A DNA stretch of 64,000 nt, taken from Afipia birgiae 34632. GTDB lineage: Bacteria > Pseudomonadota > Alphaproteobacteria > Rhizobiales > Xanthobacteraceae. Under the pieces are notes generated by a model that worked only from the letters and a program-made list of their open reading frames with translations, did no database searches and was not told the origin of the DNA. The stretch lies in the NCBI RefSeq assembly GCF_000308295.2, contig NZ_HG326652.1, forward strand, positions 1,955,715 through 2,019,714. The letters are read 5' to 3'. Of the stretch, positions 35,327 through 45,270 are shown piece after piece; position 1 is the stretch's first letter, and every line of letters starts with the position of its first letter. The position numbers and the translations under genes are program-made.

Positions 35327-37243
35327 ATGACCTCATCGACCCCATTGCTCGACGCAATCAAATCGCCCGCAGACCTTCGCAAGCTGAAGGAAAGCGAACT
35401 GCCTCAAGTCGCTGCGGAACTCCGCGCGGAAACGATTAGCGCGGTTGCGGTCACTGGCGGTCATCTGGGCTCCGGTCTCGGTGTCGTTGAACTGACGGTT
35501 GCAATACATCATGTTTTTAATACGCCCTCCGACCGCGTCATTTGGGACGTCGGCCATCAGGCCTATCCGCACAAGATTCTGACCGAGCGGCGCGACCGGA
35601 TTCGGACCCTGCGTCAGGTTGGCGGCCTGTCCGGCTTCACCAAGCGCGCAGAGAGCGAATACGATTGTTTCGGCGCCGCCCACTCGTCGACGTCCATTTC
35701 AGCAGGCCTCGGCATGGCCGTCGCGCGCGATCTTGCCGGTGAAGAGCGAAATATCGTCGCAGTGATCGGCGACGGCGCGATGTCCGCCGGCATGGCCTAC
35801 GAGGCGATGAACAATGCCGGCGCGATGGATTCGCGCCTGATTGTTATTCTCAATGACAATGAGATGTCGATTGCGCCGCCGGTCGGTGCAATGTCGTCCT
35901 ATCTGTCGCGCCTGACGTCCAGCAACACCTACCGCTCGCTGCGCGAAATCGGCAAGCAGGTTGCCAAGCGCCTTCCGAAATTCGTCGAGAAGGGCGCGCA
36001 GCGCGCCGAGGAGTATGCCCGCGGTATGCTCTCGGGTGGCACGCTGTTCGAGGAACTCGGCTTCTACTATGTCGGTCCGATCGACGGCCATAACCTCGAT
36101 CATCTTCTGCCGGTTCTGAAGAACGTACGCGATTCGAAGGTCGGCCCGACGCTGATCCACGTCGTGACCGAAAAGGGCAAGGGTTACTCCCACGCCGAGA
36201 CCGCTTCGGACAAATATCACGGCGTCGTCAAATTCGACGTGGCCACCGGCAAGCAGGCGAAGGCCCAGGCCAACGCCCCCGCCTACACCAAGGTGTTCGG
36301 CACCAGCCTCGTCAAGGAGGCCGAAAGGGACGACAAGATCGTCGCCATCACCGCTGCGATGCCATCCGGCACCGGCGTCGATATCTTCAGCAAGGCCTTC
36401 CCTGAGCGCACGTTCGACGTCGGTATCGCCGAGCAGCATGGCGTGACCTTCGCCGCCGGTCTTGCGTCCGAAGGCATGAAACCGTTCGTCGCGATCTACT
36501 CGACCTTCCTGCAGCGTGCTTACGACCAGGTGGTGCACGACGTCGCCATTCAGGGCCTGCCGGTCCGCTTCATCATCGACCGCGCCGGTCTCGTCGGCGC
36601 CGACGGACCGACCCATGCGGGTTCGTTCGATCTGGCCTATCTCGGCTGCCTGCCGGGTATGGTGCTGATGGCCGCGGCCGATGAGGCCGAACTGGTGCAC
36701 ATGGTCGCCACCGCCGCCGCGATCGACGACCGCCCCTCCGCCATCCGCTTCCCGCGCGGTGACGGTGTCGGTGTGGACCTGCCGTCGGTCGGCGTTCCGC
36801 TGGAGATCGGCAAGGGCCGGATCATCCGCGAGGGCACCTCGGTAGCGCTGGTATCGCTCGGAACCCGCCTTCAGGAGTGCCTGAAAGCTGCAGATATTCT
36901 AAAAACCCATGGCTTAACGGCGACCGTTGCCGATGCCAGATTTGCCAAGCCGATCGACACGGACATGATCCTGCGTCTGGCGCGGGATCACGATGTGCTC
37001 GTCACCGTCGAGGAAGGCTCGATCGGCGGCTTTGGCGCGCAGGTCCTGCATACGCTTGCAGAGAACGGCGCCCTGGACAAAGGACTGAGGGTTCGCTCGA
37101 TGGTTCTCCCGGATACGTTTATCGATCAGGACAGCCCTGCCGCGATGTATGCAAAGGCCGGTCTCGACGCCAAGGGCATCGTGACGCGCGTCTTCGAGGC
37201 GCTTGGCCGCGAAGGCGAGATCAGCGCGGTGCAGCTTGCTTAA
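35327..37243 (+). CDS. dxs: 1-deoxy-D-xylulose-5-phosphate synthase
   Basis: 638 residues, the usual length. It condenses pyruvate and glyceraldehyde-3-phosphate, first step of the MEP isoprenoid pathway. TPP-binding motif [18 protein letters not shown] (about 145-162), transketolase-like [21 protein letters not shown] and [15 protein letters not shown] in the pyrimidine domain, and a C-terminal transketolase domain with [12 protein letters not shown]. The ATG at 35327 ([20 protein letters not shown]) has GGAAG upstream and matches known Dxs starts. First gene of dxs-ispH-hpnH; gives isoprenoid units for hopanoids. Confidence 0.97.
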   Translation: MTSSTPLLDAIKSPADLRKLKESELPQVAAELRAETISAVAVTGGHLGSGLGVVELTVAIHHVFNTPSDRVIWDVGHQAYPHKILTERRDRIRTLRQVGGLSGFTKRAESEYDCFGAAHSSTSISAGLGMAVARDLAGEERNIVAVIGDGAMSAGMAYEAMNNAGAMDSRLIVILNDNEMSIAPPVGAMSSYLSRLTSSNTYRSLREIGKQVAKRLPKFVEKGAQRAEEYARGMLSGGTLFEELGFYYVGPIDGHNLDHLLPVLKNVRDSKVGPTLIHVVTEKGKGYSHAETASDKYHGVVKFDVATGKQAKAQANAPAYTKVFGTSLVKEAERDDKIVAITAAMPSGTGVDIFSKAFPERTFDVGIAEQHGVTFAAGLASEGMKPFVAIYSTFLQRAYDQVVHDVAIQGLPVRFIIDRAGLVGADGPTHAGSFDLAYLGCLPGMVLMAAADEAELVHMVATAAAIDDRPSAIRFPRGDGVGVDLPSVGVPLEIGKGRIIREGTSVALVSLGTRLQECLKAADILKTHGLTATVADARFAKPIDTDMILRLARDHDVLVTVEEGSIGGFGAQVLHTLAENGALDKGLRVRSMVLPDTFIDQDSPAAMYAKAGLDAKGIVTRVFEALGREGEISAVQLA

Positions 37244-37265
37244 TCACGTGCCCCAAAAAGCCGAG

Positions 37266-38225
37266 ATGAAAATCCTGCTGGCTCAGCCCCGCGGGTTTTG
37301 CGCTGGCGTTGTACGCGCGATCGAGATCGTCGAACGCGCGCTCGAGAAGTACGGGCCGCCGGTCTACGTCCGCCACGAGATCGTGCACAACAAGTACGTG
37401 GTCGAAAGCCTGAAAGCCAAGGGCGCAGTGTTCGTCGAGGATCTCCACGAGGTCCCGGCCAACGCGATCACGGTGTTCAGCGCCCATGGCGTCGCCAAGA
37501 GCGTCGAGGAAGAAGCCGCATCGCGCAGTCTTCCGGTCCTCAACGCCACCTGCCCGCTGGTCACGAAAGTTCACAATCAAGGCAAGCGCTACGTCTCCAA
37601 GGGACGCAAGCTGGTCCTGATCGGCCACGAAGGCCACCCTGAAGTCGTCGGCACCATGGGTCAGGTTCCCGGCCCTGTGATCCTCGTCCAGAGCGTCGAG
37701 GACGTCGCGGCGCTCGACCTGCCGAGCGACGAGCCAATGGCCTACATCACCCAGACCACGCTCAGCGTCGACGACACCCGCGATATCATCGCGGCCCTTG
37801 AGGACCGCTTCAGCGACCTCGAAGGCCCGGATACCCGCGATATCTGCTATGCGACACAAAACCGCCAGTCTTCGGTGCGAGACCTCAGCAAGCTCGTCGA
37901 CGTCATTTTGGTGGTCGGCGCAACCAACAGTTCCAACTCCAACCGCCTCCGCGAAATCGGGACCGAAGTTGGCGTCCCGAGTTACCTCATCGCCGACGGC
38001 AGCCAGCTCAATCCAGAATGGTTGAAGGACGCGAAAACCGTCGGCATCACCGCGGGCGCCTCGGCGCCGGAGGTGCTGGTAGACGATGTGATTGACGCCC
38101 TGCGGAGAATCGGACCGGTGACAGTGTCCGTGCTGCCGGGCCGGGAGGAAAATATCGAATTCAGACTGCCGGCCGAGCTGGTCCAACGCCAGCCGCGGCT
38201 CTCTCCCGTGATGCAAGAAAGATAA
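37266..38225 (+). CDS. ispH: 4-hydroxy-3-methylbut-2-enyl diphosphate reductase
   Basis: 319 residues. Last MEP-pathway enzyme, reducing HMBPP to IPP and DMAPP with a [4Fe-4S] cluster. The three cluster cysteines are C12 (QPRGFCAGV), C96 ([11 protein letters not shown]) and C194 ([10 protein letters not shown]), in the positions seen in other IspH proteins. [14 protein letters not shown] and [13 protein letters not shown] are intact. The ATG at 37266 lies 22 bp after the dxs stop; earlier in-frame starts would overlap dxs. hpnH begins 6 bp after its stop. Confidence 0.97.
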   Translation: MKILLAQPRGFCAGVVRAIEIVERALEKYGPPVYVRHEIVHNKYVVESLKAKGAVFVEDLHEVPANAITVFSAHGVAKSVEEEAASRSLPVLNATCPLVTKVHNQGKRYVSKGRKLVLIGHEGHPEVVGTMGQVPGPVILVQSVEDVAALDLPSDEPMAYITQTTLSVDDTRDIIAALEDRFSDLEGPDTRDICYATQNRQSSVRDLSKLVDVILVVGATNSSNSNRLREIGTEVGVPSYLIADGSQLNPEWLKDAKTVGITAGASAPEVLVDDVIDALRRIGPVTVSVLPGREENIEFRLPAELVQRQPRLSPVMQER

Positions 38226-38231
38226 ACATTC

Positions 38232-39422
38232 ATGGCGATACCTTTTTTCAAAGAGATCAAGATCGGCTCGTACCTTGTTAAGCAGAAGCTGCTTGGCCGT
38301 AAGCGTTATCCTCTGGTGCTGATGCTGGAGCCGTTGTTTCGCTGCAACCTCGCCTGCGTCGGTTGCGGCAAGATCGATTATCCCGATGCAATCCTCAATC
38401 GCCGCATGTCGGCGCAGGAGTGCTGGGACGCCGCCGACGAATGCGGCGCACCGATGGTTGCGATCCCCGGCGGCGAGCCGCTGATCCACAAGGAGATCGG
38501 CGAAATCGTGCGCGGCCTGGTCGAGCGCAAGAAGTTCGTCTCGCTCTGCACCAACGCGCTGCTGCTCGAGAAGAAGCTCGATCTGTTCGAGCCCTCGCCT
38601 TACCTGTTCTTCTCGGTGCATCTCGACGGCCTGAAGGATCATCACGACAAGGCCGTGTCGCAGAAGGGCGTGTTCGATCGCGCCGTGTCCGCGATCAAGG
38701 CTGCCAAGGCCCGCGGCTTCACCGTCAACGTCAACGCGACCATCTTCGACGGCCATCCGGCCGAGGAGATCGCCAAGTTCCTCGACTTCACGACCGAGCT
38801 TGGAGTCGGCGTCTCGATGTCGCCGGGCTACGCCTATGAGCGCGCGCCGGATCAGGAGCACTTCCTGAACCGCACCAAGACCAAGAATCTGTTCCGCGAC
38901 GTCTTCGCGCTCGGCAAGGGCAAGAAGTGGAATTTCATGCACTCCGGCCTGTTCCTCGACTTCCTCGCCGGCAACCAGAACTTCGAGTGCGAGCCGTGGG
39001 GCATGCCTGCCCGCAACATCTTCGGCTGGCAGAAGCCCTGCTATCTGCTCGGTGAAGGCTACACCAAGACCTTCAAGGAGCTGATGGAAACCACCGATTG
39101 GGATACCTACGGCACCGGCAAGTATGAGAAGTGCGCCGACTGTATGGCCCATTGCGGCTACGAGCCGACGGCTGCCAATGCTGCGGTGAGCAATCCGTTC
39201 AAGGCGCTGAAAGTCGCGATGTTCGGCATCAAGACCGAAGGTCCGATGGCGCCCGAGATCGATCTCTCCAAGCAGCGTCCGGCACAGTACGTGTTCTCGT
39301 CGGAAGTGCAGAAGCGCCTGTCGGAAATCCGTACCGACGAAGCAAAGGCGGCGGAAGCCAAGGCAGCGAAGCTCGCTGCGCAGACCGCAGCTCCGGCAAC
39401 CAACGCATCGACCGCCGCCTGA
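38232..39422 (+). CDS. hpnH: HpnH, radical SAM adenosylhopane synthase
   Basis: 396 residues. Radical SAM motif C38-x3-C42-x2-C45 (RCNLACVGC) and PGGEPLIHKEI, followed by an HpnH-specific C-terminal region with Cys pairs (KCADCMAHCGYEPTAAN) in a DUF3463-like extension. It joins a 5'-deoxyadenosyl radical to diploptene, giving adenosylhopane, first step of side-chain building. Third gene of the dxs operon, 6 bp behind ispH. The product is handled by HpnG, encoded convergently. The last ~25 residues are Ala-rich and probably disordered. Confidence 0.96.
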   Translation: MAIPFFKEIKIGSYLVKQKLLGRKRYPLVLMLEPLFRCNLACVGCGKIDYPDAILNRRMSAQECWDAADECGAPMVAIPGGEPLIHKEIGEIVRGLVERKKFVSLCTNALLLEKKLDLFEPSPYLFFSVHLDGLKDHHDKAVSQKGVFDRAVSAIKAAKARGFTVNVNATIFDGHPAEEIAKFLDFTTELGVGVSMSPGYAYERAPDQEHFLNRTKTKNLFRDVFALGKGKKWNFMHSGLFLDFLAGNQNFECEPWGMPARNIFGWQKPCYLLGEGYTKTFKELMETTDWDTYGTGKYEKCADCMAHCGYEPTAANAAVSNPFKALKVAMFGIKTEGPMAPEIDLSKQRPAQYVFSSEVQKRLSEIRTDEAKAAEAKAAKLAAQTAAPATNASTAA

Positions 39423-39441
39423 TTTCAGACCGCACTCATTC

Positions 39442-39467
39442 AAAAGGCGCGAGCTCGCGCCTTTTTT
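39442..39467. terminator. bidirectional intrinsic terminator between hpnH and hpnG
   Basis: Palindrome AAAAGGCGCGAGCTCGCGCC followed by TTTTTT. The A-run on the left also makes it workable on the minus strand. Placed 20 bp after the hpnH stop. Confidence 0.85.
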
Positions 39468-39499
39468 ATTGTTGTTACCTTAGAGGTTAGTTGACTGGC

Positions 39500-39586
39500 G
39501 TCATTGCGAGGAGCGCTTGCGACGAAGCAATCCACCTTAACTCGGCCGTTGTTCGGTCTCGATTGCTTCGCTTCGCTCGCAATGAC
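39500..39586. repeat. dispersed inverted-repeat element, copy A
   Basis: Begins GTCATTGCGAGGAGCG...GAAGCAATCC and ends GATTGCTTCGCTTCG...GCAATGAC, so the two arms are nearly complementary and would form a long hairpin. A related copy of the same kind is at 63234-63314. No open frame. It lies between the convergent hpnH and hpnG genes. Confidence 0.85.
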
Positions 39587-39601
39587 GAAGAAAGAGAGCC
39601 G

Positions 39602-40294
39602 CTAGCCCAACGCTTCTCGGCAGCCGCGCAGCGACTTGAGGGCGCGGCTGAAGTCGCGCCCCGTCGAAATCAGATGCGGGATCGACTTCGGGTTACGCGC
39701 GATCCCGCGCATTACCTTCCACATATCGACATTGCCGTTCGGCTTGATCGCGCTCATCGTCAGTTCCGGAAGCGCGCGGTGCGCAGGGTCGCTGATAACG
39801 CGCACCGCCGCAAACGGCAGGCCGTTGTGTTCAGCGTATCTCGCAGCGATATGGCTCTCCATGTCGACCGCATCGGCGCCGGTGGTGGCGCGCAGCGCGG
39901 CCTTGGCCACCTTACCCGTTACGACCTCTTCGACGCCCGCAAGGACGCCCGAAACGATCGAGCGGCGGCGCTTCGTCGGCAACGTGACGAGATTCTCTGT
40001 CAGAGACGCTTCTGTCGACCAGCGCGCGCTTGCGGTGACGATCCGGGATGCGACGACGACGTCACCTGACTTCAGCGACGGATTGAGGCCACCTGCCACG
40101 CCAAAGCTCACGATGCCGCGAATGCTCGCCGGGTCGAACGACGTCATCATTTCGCGTAGCTGAACTGGATTGCTGGAACTGCAGATGACGGTGAGACCGG
40201 GCCCGGCAGCGATGCGGGCCTCCTGTTTCAAGCCAGTAACAATCAGGACCGGCAGCCCGTCGTGTGCGGCGTCCCCGCCCGCGCCTATAATCAC
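39602..40294 (-). CDS. hpnG: HpnG, adenosylhopane nucleosidase/phosphorylase
   Basis: 230 residues of the nucleoside phosphorylase/MTA-nucleosidase family. It releases adenine from adenosylhopane to give a ribosylhopane (phospho) intermediate. Visible motifs: SFGVAGGLNPSLKSGDVVVASRI, TGADAVDMESHIAARYA (nucleoside-binding MESHIAA) and AVRVISDPAH with the catalytic Asp. The start is a GTG at 40294 overlapping the shc stop (GTGA), indicating translational coupling. Last gene of hpnB-C-D-E-shc-G. Confidence 0.93.
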   Translation of the reverse strand: MIIGAGGDAAHDGLPVLIVTGLKQEARIAAGPGLTVICSSSNPVQLREMMTSFDPASIRGIVSFGVAGGLNPSLKSGDVVVASRIVTASARWSTEASLTENLVTLPTKRRRSIVSGVLAGVEEVVTGKVAKAALRATTGADAVDMESHIAARYAEHNGLPFAAVRVISDPAHRALPELTMSAIKPNGNVDMWKVMRGIARNPKSIPHLISTGRDFSRALKSLRGCREALG

Positions 40295-42264
40295 ATTCCT
40301 ATCCCCACGAAGCGGCTGTTAGTATTACGCAGATTCCGGTACCGCGCCAGCGCCCACAGCGGGAAGAACTTGGAATACCCGTGGTATCGCAAATAGAACA
40401 CACGTGGAAACCCGCCCCCGGTGTACTGGGGCTCGGTCCATAGCCCATCCCTGGTCTGATTTTGAATCAAATTGGCGATGCCACGCTGGGTCGCGGGATG
40501 ATCCACCTTCCCGGCCGCCATCAGGGCCAGCGTCGCCCAAGCCGTTTGCGAGGCTGAGGTTTCCGACTTCACGTAGCCCTTGTAATCGAGCCGGTAGCTG
40601 TTGCCGTCCTCGCCCCAGCCGCCGTCGCTGTTCTGAATCGCGATCAGCCAGTCAGCGGCTTTGCGAATCACCGGATCGTCGTGATCGACGCCGGCTGCGT
40701 TCAGCGCACAGAGCACGGACCATGTCCCGTAAATGTAATTGACGCCCCAGCGGCCGAACCATGAGCCATCCGGCAATTGGGTGCGGCGAAGGTATTCGAT
40801 GCCACGCGCCAACGCCTCGCTGGTCTTGGCCGTCTCGCCAAGCTGCGCCAGCATCGAGACGCAGCGCGCGGTGACGTCCTCAGTCGGTGGATCAAGCAGC
40901 GCGCCGTGATCCGAGAACGGAATGTTGTTCAGATAGTACTCGAGGTTGTCGGCATCGAACGCAGCCCAGCCGCCGTCCTTGCTTTGCAGGCCCAGCAGCC
41001 ATTCGCGGCCGCGCGCGATCGCCTCGTCGTATTTGGCGCCTGCGCTTAGGGTACCGCGCGCACGATCCATCGCCATAACGACAACAGCGGTATCGTCGAG
41101 ATCCGGATAATGCGCATTGTTGTACTGGAACGCCCAGCCGCCAGGCCGCACGCCTGGCCGCTTCTCGATCCAGTCACCCTCGATATCGAGAACCTGCTTG
41201 GGCTTGAGCCAGTCAAGCGCGGCCTTCGCCGACGCTTCAGCCTTCTCCCCGCCGACTTCGATCATGGCGTGTGCGGTCAGCGCGGTATCCCAGATCGGCG
41301 ACACGCACGGCTGGCAGTAAGCTTCGCCGTCCTTGATGACGAGCAGATTCTCGACCGACTGCCGCGCCAGCACATAATGCGGATGATCCTTTGGATAGCC
41401 GAGCAGATCATACATCATGACGGTGTTGGCCATCGCCGGGAAGATCGCACCGAGACCGTCAACGCCATTCAGGCGCTCGGTGACGAACGCCACCGCCTTG
41501 TCGATAGCGCGCTGGCGCGGGGCTTTTGGAAACAGCGGATCGACAACGCGCAAGACCTTGTCGAGAAGATTGAAGCCCGTGAACCAGAGCTGGCTCTGGT
41601 GCGGCGCCTTCGCCGTCATGCCGATCGACTTCGGATCTTCGAGAAACAGTTCATCGATGCCGACGCCCAGCGGATTACGCGCGCGCGGCTTCTTGTTCAT
41701 CAGCACCAGCAACGGCACGATGACAGTGCGCGCCCAGTACGAAATCTTGGTCAGATGGATCGGAAACCAGCGCGGCAGCAACATGATTTCAACAGGCATC
41801 ATCGGCGCGGCACGCCATGTCACGACGCCGAACAGCGCCAGCATAATGCGGGTGAACACGTTGCTCTTGATCGCGCCGCCGCGTCGAAGCATCTCCTCGC
41901 GCGCTTTCTTCATATGCGGCGCATCGGGCGAGTCACCGATCATCTTGAGCGCGAAGTAGGCCTTCACGCTGGCGCTCATATCGAACTCGTGGCCGTAGAA
42001 CAGCGACCAGCCGCCGTTCTCGTTCTGGATACGGCGAAGATAGTTCGCGATCTTGGCTTCCAGCACGGCATCCACAGGCTCGGCCAGATAGTGCCGCAGC
42101 AAGACGTACTCGGCCGGAATCGTTGCGTCGGCCTCCAGTTCGAACACCCAGTGTCCGTCAGGCATACGCGTATCCAGAATCGCGCGGCTGGCAGCTGCGA
42201 TACTGCTTTCGAGGGCCGGCGCAGTTGGCGCAGCATCGGCCTTATGGTCGTCAAGGAGAGTCAT
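40291..42264 (-). CDS. shc: squalene-hopene cyclase
   Basis: 657 residues, standard for SHC. It cyclises squalene to hopene and diplopterol. The protonating motif DLDD is at 388-391 (YPDLDDTAVV). Several QW-type repeats are recognisable, for example IQNENGGWSLF, LLGLQSKDGGWAAF, LRRTQLPDGSWFGRW and IQNSDGGWGEDGN. SPIWDTALTAHA and NYIYGTWSVL line the central cavity. Monotopic membrane enzyme. It sits 22 bp after hpnE and overlaps hpnG by 4 bp. The ATG at 42264 begins MTLLDDHKAD. Confidence 0.98.
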   Translation of the reverse strand: MTLLDDHKADAAPTAPALESSIAAASRAILDTRMPDGHWVFELEADATIPAEYVLLRHYLAEPVDAVLEAKIANYLRRIQNENGGWSLFYGHEFDMSASVKAYFALKMIGDSPDAPHMKKAREEMLRRGGAIKSNVFTRIMLALFGVVTWRAAPMMPVEIMLLPRWFPIHLTKISYWARTVIVPLLVLMNKKPRARNPLGVGIDELFLEDPKSIGMTAKAPHQSQLWFTGFNLLDKVLRVVDPLFPKAPRQRAIDKAVAFVTERLNGVDGLGAIFPAMANTVMMYDLLGYPKDHPHYVLARQSVENLLVIKDGEAYCQPCVSPIWDTALTAHAMIEVGGEKAEASAKAALDWLKPKQVLDIEGDWIEKRPGVRPGGWAFQYNNAHYPDLDDTAVVVMAMDRARGTLSAGAKYDEAIARGREWLLGLQSKDGGWAAFDADNLEYYLNNIPFSDHGALLDPPTEDVTARCVSMLAQLGETAKTSEALARGIEYLRRTQLPDGSWFGRWGVNYIYGTWSVLCALNAAGVDHDDPVIRKAADWLIAIQNSDGGWGEDGNSYRLDYKGYVKSETSASQTAWATLALMAAGKVDHPATQRGIANLIQNQTRDGLWTEPQYTGGGFPRVFYLRYHGYSKFFPLWALARYRNLRNTNSRFVGIGM

Positions 42265-42286
42265 GGAACTCCGTAAAATGCTGAAT

Positions 42287-43546
42287 TTATTGCATTTTCA
42301 GGGCCATATCGGCAGCCTGATCACCTGAGCGGATAGCCCCCTCAATGGTCGCTGGGAGTCCCGTATCAGTCCAATCGCCCGCGAGGAACAGGTTTTTCCA
42401 ATCGGTGGCAGTCCCTGGACGCATGGCATTTTGTTCCGGGGTTGCCTCAAATGTGGCACGGCGTTCGCGCACAATCTGCCATGGCGGCAGCGGCCCGTTC
42501 GCTACATCATCGCTAAGACCGGCGGCCTTGCAGATGTCGTGCCAGATGTCGCGCGCCAATTGTTCACGCGGCACATTCACCAGCCGGTCGGCATTACTGA
42601 TGGTGATCGACAGCCGCTGCGGAAACGCGAACAGCCATTCGATCAGTCCACCGACCACGCCCATCATTGGCGGCATGTTGTCCGGCGGATCGTAGCGAAA
42701 ATGCGCGTTGACGATCGCGCGGAATTTTGTCGGCGTCTTCAACCCGAGCAGGATGGATGATGCAGAGCGTGGCGGCACTGCGAGCACCACAACATCGCTC
42801 GGTGCCACCGTGATCGTGTCGTCGCCGAACTCCAGCGCCGAGATTGTCTCGCCTGCCATCAGCACCTGACGCAGCTCGTGGCCGAGGTTGACCGTGCCGC
42901 CCTTCTCGCGGATCAGCTTGAGCGCAGGATCGACCAGCACTGTGCTGAGCCCCTCGCGCGCGATCAGCGGACGGCAGGATTTGCCACCGGCGAGCAGCGT
43001 CTCGCGCACGATCGCGCCCGCGAGGCCCGCCGAGCCCTCCGGCGGATCGACATTGAGCGCCGCAAGCATCAGAGGTTGAACAAGGCGGTCATAGAGCTTG
43101 CCTTCGCACGTAATCGTCTTGCCGATCAGCGCGTCATTGCCTGCCCAGACCAGCGGAGCCAGCGCGAGATAATCTCCAACGCCGGTATCCGGCACGCGGC
43201 GATCCCTGGAAAACACCCATGTCGGCAAACGGCCATTGCCGAGATCGAGCTTCCATCGCTTGTCGTTCTTCAGGTCGACGAAATCGAACTGCGCGCGTTC
43301 CGGCCCGACCAGGCCATCCTCGCTTCCGATCGACAGGGCATAGGAGCGTGCGTGCAGATTGCCCGACAGCAGCAGGTGGTTGCCGTTGTCGATGACCATG
43401 TCGGTCGCGCCGTCGTAATACGAGCGGCAGCGGCCACCGGCCTGCTGTGTCGCCTCGTGAACGTGGACTTCAAATCCTTCATTCGCGAGCCGAACACCCG
43501 CGGACAGGCCGGAAACTCCGGCGCCGATGATATGAGCTTTTGCCAT
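42287..43546 (-). CDS. hpnE: HpnE, FAD-dependent hydroxysqualene dehydroxylase
   Basis: 419 residues. FAD-binding amine-oxidase/phytoene-desaturase fold with the dinucleotide motif AHIIGAGVSGLSAGVRLANEGFEVHVHEA at the N-terminus and the C-terminal FLAGDWTDTGLPATIEGAIRSG signature. It reduces hydroxysqualene to squalene, third step after HpnD and HpnC. The ATG at 43546 shares one base with the hpnD stop (TGATG). Confidence 0.96.
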   Translation of the reverse strand: MAKAHIIGAGVSGLSAGVRLANEGFEVHVHEATQQAGGRCRSYYDGATDMVIDNGNHLLLSGNLHARSYALSIGSEDGLVGPERAQFDFVDLKNDKRWKLDLGNGRLPTWVFSRDRRVPDTGVGDYLALAPLVWAGNDALIGKTITCEGKLYDRLVQPLMLAALNVDPPEGSAGLAGAIVRETLLAGGKSCRPLIAREGLSTVLVDPALKLIREKGGTVNLGHELRQVLMAGETISALEFGDDTITVAPSDVVVLAVPPRSASSILLGLKTPTKFRAIVNAHFRYDPPDNMPPMMGVVGGLIEWLFAFPQRLSITISNADRLVNVPREQLARDIWHDICKAAGLSDDVANGPLPPWQIVRERRATFEATPEQNAMRPGTATDWKNLFLAGDWTDTGLPATIEGAIRSGDQAADMALKMQ

Positions 43547-44385
43547 CAGATGAATGCGTACCGAATGAGAATGAAAATCTTGGCTGCCTTGCTGAGCTTG
43601 ACCGGCTTGCGCGGCAACGCGAAGCCACGCTCAACCAGCTTTTCGAGAATCGCGTGGTAGTATTCCGACATGATCTTCGGCGCGCGGACCACGCGTCGTG
43701 AATTGCGCGCCATGATGTCGTTCGACTTGGCAAAGTGATCCCGCGCCTGCTTCAGGATGCCTTCGCATACCCGTGGCAGCCGCGGATCTGATGCAACCAC
43801 CAGCGGATCGTTCGACATGATTCCGGCGGCGTTGAGGTCTTCACGCGGCAGGTATAGCCGGCCGAGACCGGCGTCCTCGTCGATATCGCGCAGGATGTTG
43901 GTCAGTTGAAGCGCACGGCCGAGGTGATGCGCCAGCAGGATGCCGTCGTCCTCGCCGAGGCCGAATACCCGCACTGACAACCGTCCCACCGCGCTCGCGA
44001 CCCGGTCGCAATAAAGATCGAGCGTCCGCGCATCCGGCGCGCGGATGTCGGCGGGCACGTCCATCTCCATGCCATCGATAATGGCGATGAAATCTTCGCG
44101 GCGCAGTCCGAACTGCTTCACCGACGACACGTAGTCGCGCAGATGCGGCGGCGGATTTCCGGCATAAAGCGCGTCGATATCGTGCCGCCACTGATCCAGC
44201 GCCTTCAGTCGCTCGGGGCGCGGACCGTCGGAATCGGCGATGTCATCGACCTGCCGGCAAAAGCTGTAGATCTGGAACATCGCCTCGCGCTGCTCGCGCG
44301 GCAGAATGCGCATCGCTGCATAGAACGAACTGCCGGAGGCCGAACCTTCGGGCGTGATTTTTGACGTGATATCAGCAGTGGTCAT
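43546..44385 (-). CDS. hpnD: HpnD, presqualene diphosphate synthase
   Basis: 279 residues of the squalene/phytoene synthase family. Both Asp-rich Mg-binding motifs are present: CRQVDDIADSD (about 44-54) and LTNILRDIDEDAGLGRLYLP (about 160-180). It joins two farnesyl diphosphates to presqualene diphosphate, which HpnC then converts. The N-terminal MTTADITSKITPEGSASGSSFYAAMRILP is normal for HpnD. 6 bp after hpnC. Confidence 0.96.
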   Translation of the reverse strand: MTTADITSKITPEGSASGSSFYAAMRILPREQREAMFQIYSFCRQVDDIADSDGPRPERLKALDQWRHDIDALYAGNPPPHLRDYVSSVKQFGLRREDFIAIIDGMEMDVPADIRAPDARTLDLYCDRVASAVGRLSVRVFGLGEDDGILLAHHLGRALQLTNILRDIDEDAGLGRLYLPREDLNAAGIMSNDPLVVASDPRLPRVCEGILKQARDHFAKSNDIMARNSRRVVRAPKIMSEYYHAILEKLVERGFALPRKPVKLSKAAKIFILIRYAFI

Positions 44386-44391
44386 GATGCA

Positions 44392-45270
44392 TCACGCGCC
44401 GGAAACGTGCCGAACCACAGGCGTCTGCCCGGTCGCGCGCTGGTACAAGGCGCGCGCCATTGCCGAGAGCGCAACGCCCAGCATCTGCTGCTTGGAAAGA
44501 TGAACGCGCTCGCTCAACGGATCGCGGACCTTCAGCAGATTGACGATCCTGTCGGCGAAAGCATCGATCACGGCGATCTCCAGCCCGAGACGCGTATCCT
44601 TCACTTCGCCGGGAAGCGAGCGTCCCTTATTCAAAAGCGCTTCCGTCCGGCGCGCCAGATCTTGCAGGCATTTCAGCAAGGCGGGCGGCGCGTGCCCCTC
44701 GCCCAGCATCTCCACCGTCGCACCTGCAGCGGCAAGCGCATCGCGTGGAATATAAACGCGGTCGAGGTCGAGGTAGTCCTTGCCGCAATCCTGCAGATGG
44801 TTGTTGATCTGCAAGGCGGCGCAGATTGCGTCGGACGCCGCCCACGTCGAGCGATCCTCGCCGTGGACATCCAGCATGAAGCGGCCGACCGGCATCGCCG
44901 AGAGCGAGCAGTAGTGAATCAGCTCGTCCCAGTTTTCGTAACGCAGCTTGGTGACATCGAGACGAAACGCATTCAGCAGATCCTGCGCATGCTTCGGCGA
45001 CATCCCGCGTTCGGCAAATGCAGCCCGCAGCGCCACAGCTTCAGGCTGGCTGTCGCCCTTGCCCAGCAGTTCAGCCTCCAGCAAGTCGAGCTTGTCCAGC
45101 TTGTCCTGCGGCGCCAGCGATGCATGATCGGCAACGTCGTCACCGGTACGCACGAAGTTATAGAACGCAAGAATCAACGCGCGATGACGCGGATGAATGA
45201 TCCACGATGCGACCGGAAAGTTCTCGTCCTTATGGCCTTTGCCTGAACGCAATTCGCCTGCTGTTGTCAT
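44392..45270 (-). CDS. hpnC: HpnC, hydroxysqualene synthase
   Basis: 292 residues of the squalene/phytoene synthase family, starting at the ATG at 45270 (MTTAGELRSGKGHKDENFPVASWIIHPRHR). Asp-rich motifs VRTGDDVADH and NHLQDCGKDYLDLDRVYIP are present. It converts presqualene diphosphate to hydroxysqualene. The start shares one base with the hpnB stop (TAATG). The frame stays open for 402 bp into hpnB, but that extension overlaps hpnB and looks nothing like the family. Confidence 0.96.
   Translation of the reverse strand: MTTAGELRSGKGHKDENFPVASWIIHPRHRALILAFYNFVRTGDDVADHASLAPQDKLDKLDLLEAELLGKGDSQPEAVALRAAFAERGMSPKHAQDLLNAFRLDVTKLRYENWDELIHYCSLSAMPVGRFMLDVHGEDRSTWAASDAICAALQINNHLQDCGKDYLDLDRVYIPRDALAAAGATVEMLGEGHAPPALLKCLQDLARRTEALLNKGRSLPGEVKDTRLGLEIAVIDAFADRIVNLLKVRDPLSERVHLSKQQMLGVALSAMARALYQRATGQTPVVRHVSGA

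Noticed and set aside
37221..39443. 740-codon open frame on the minus strand across ispH and hpnH
   Set aside because: It is exactly antisense to two well-conserved genes, has Arg/Gly/Leu/His-rich composition without any family motif, and arises from the high third-position GC of the true genes.
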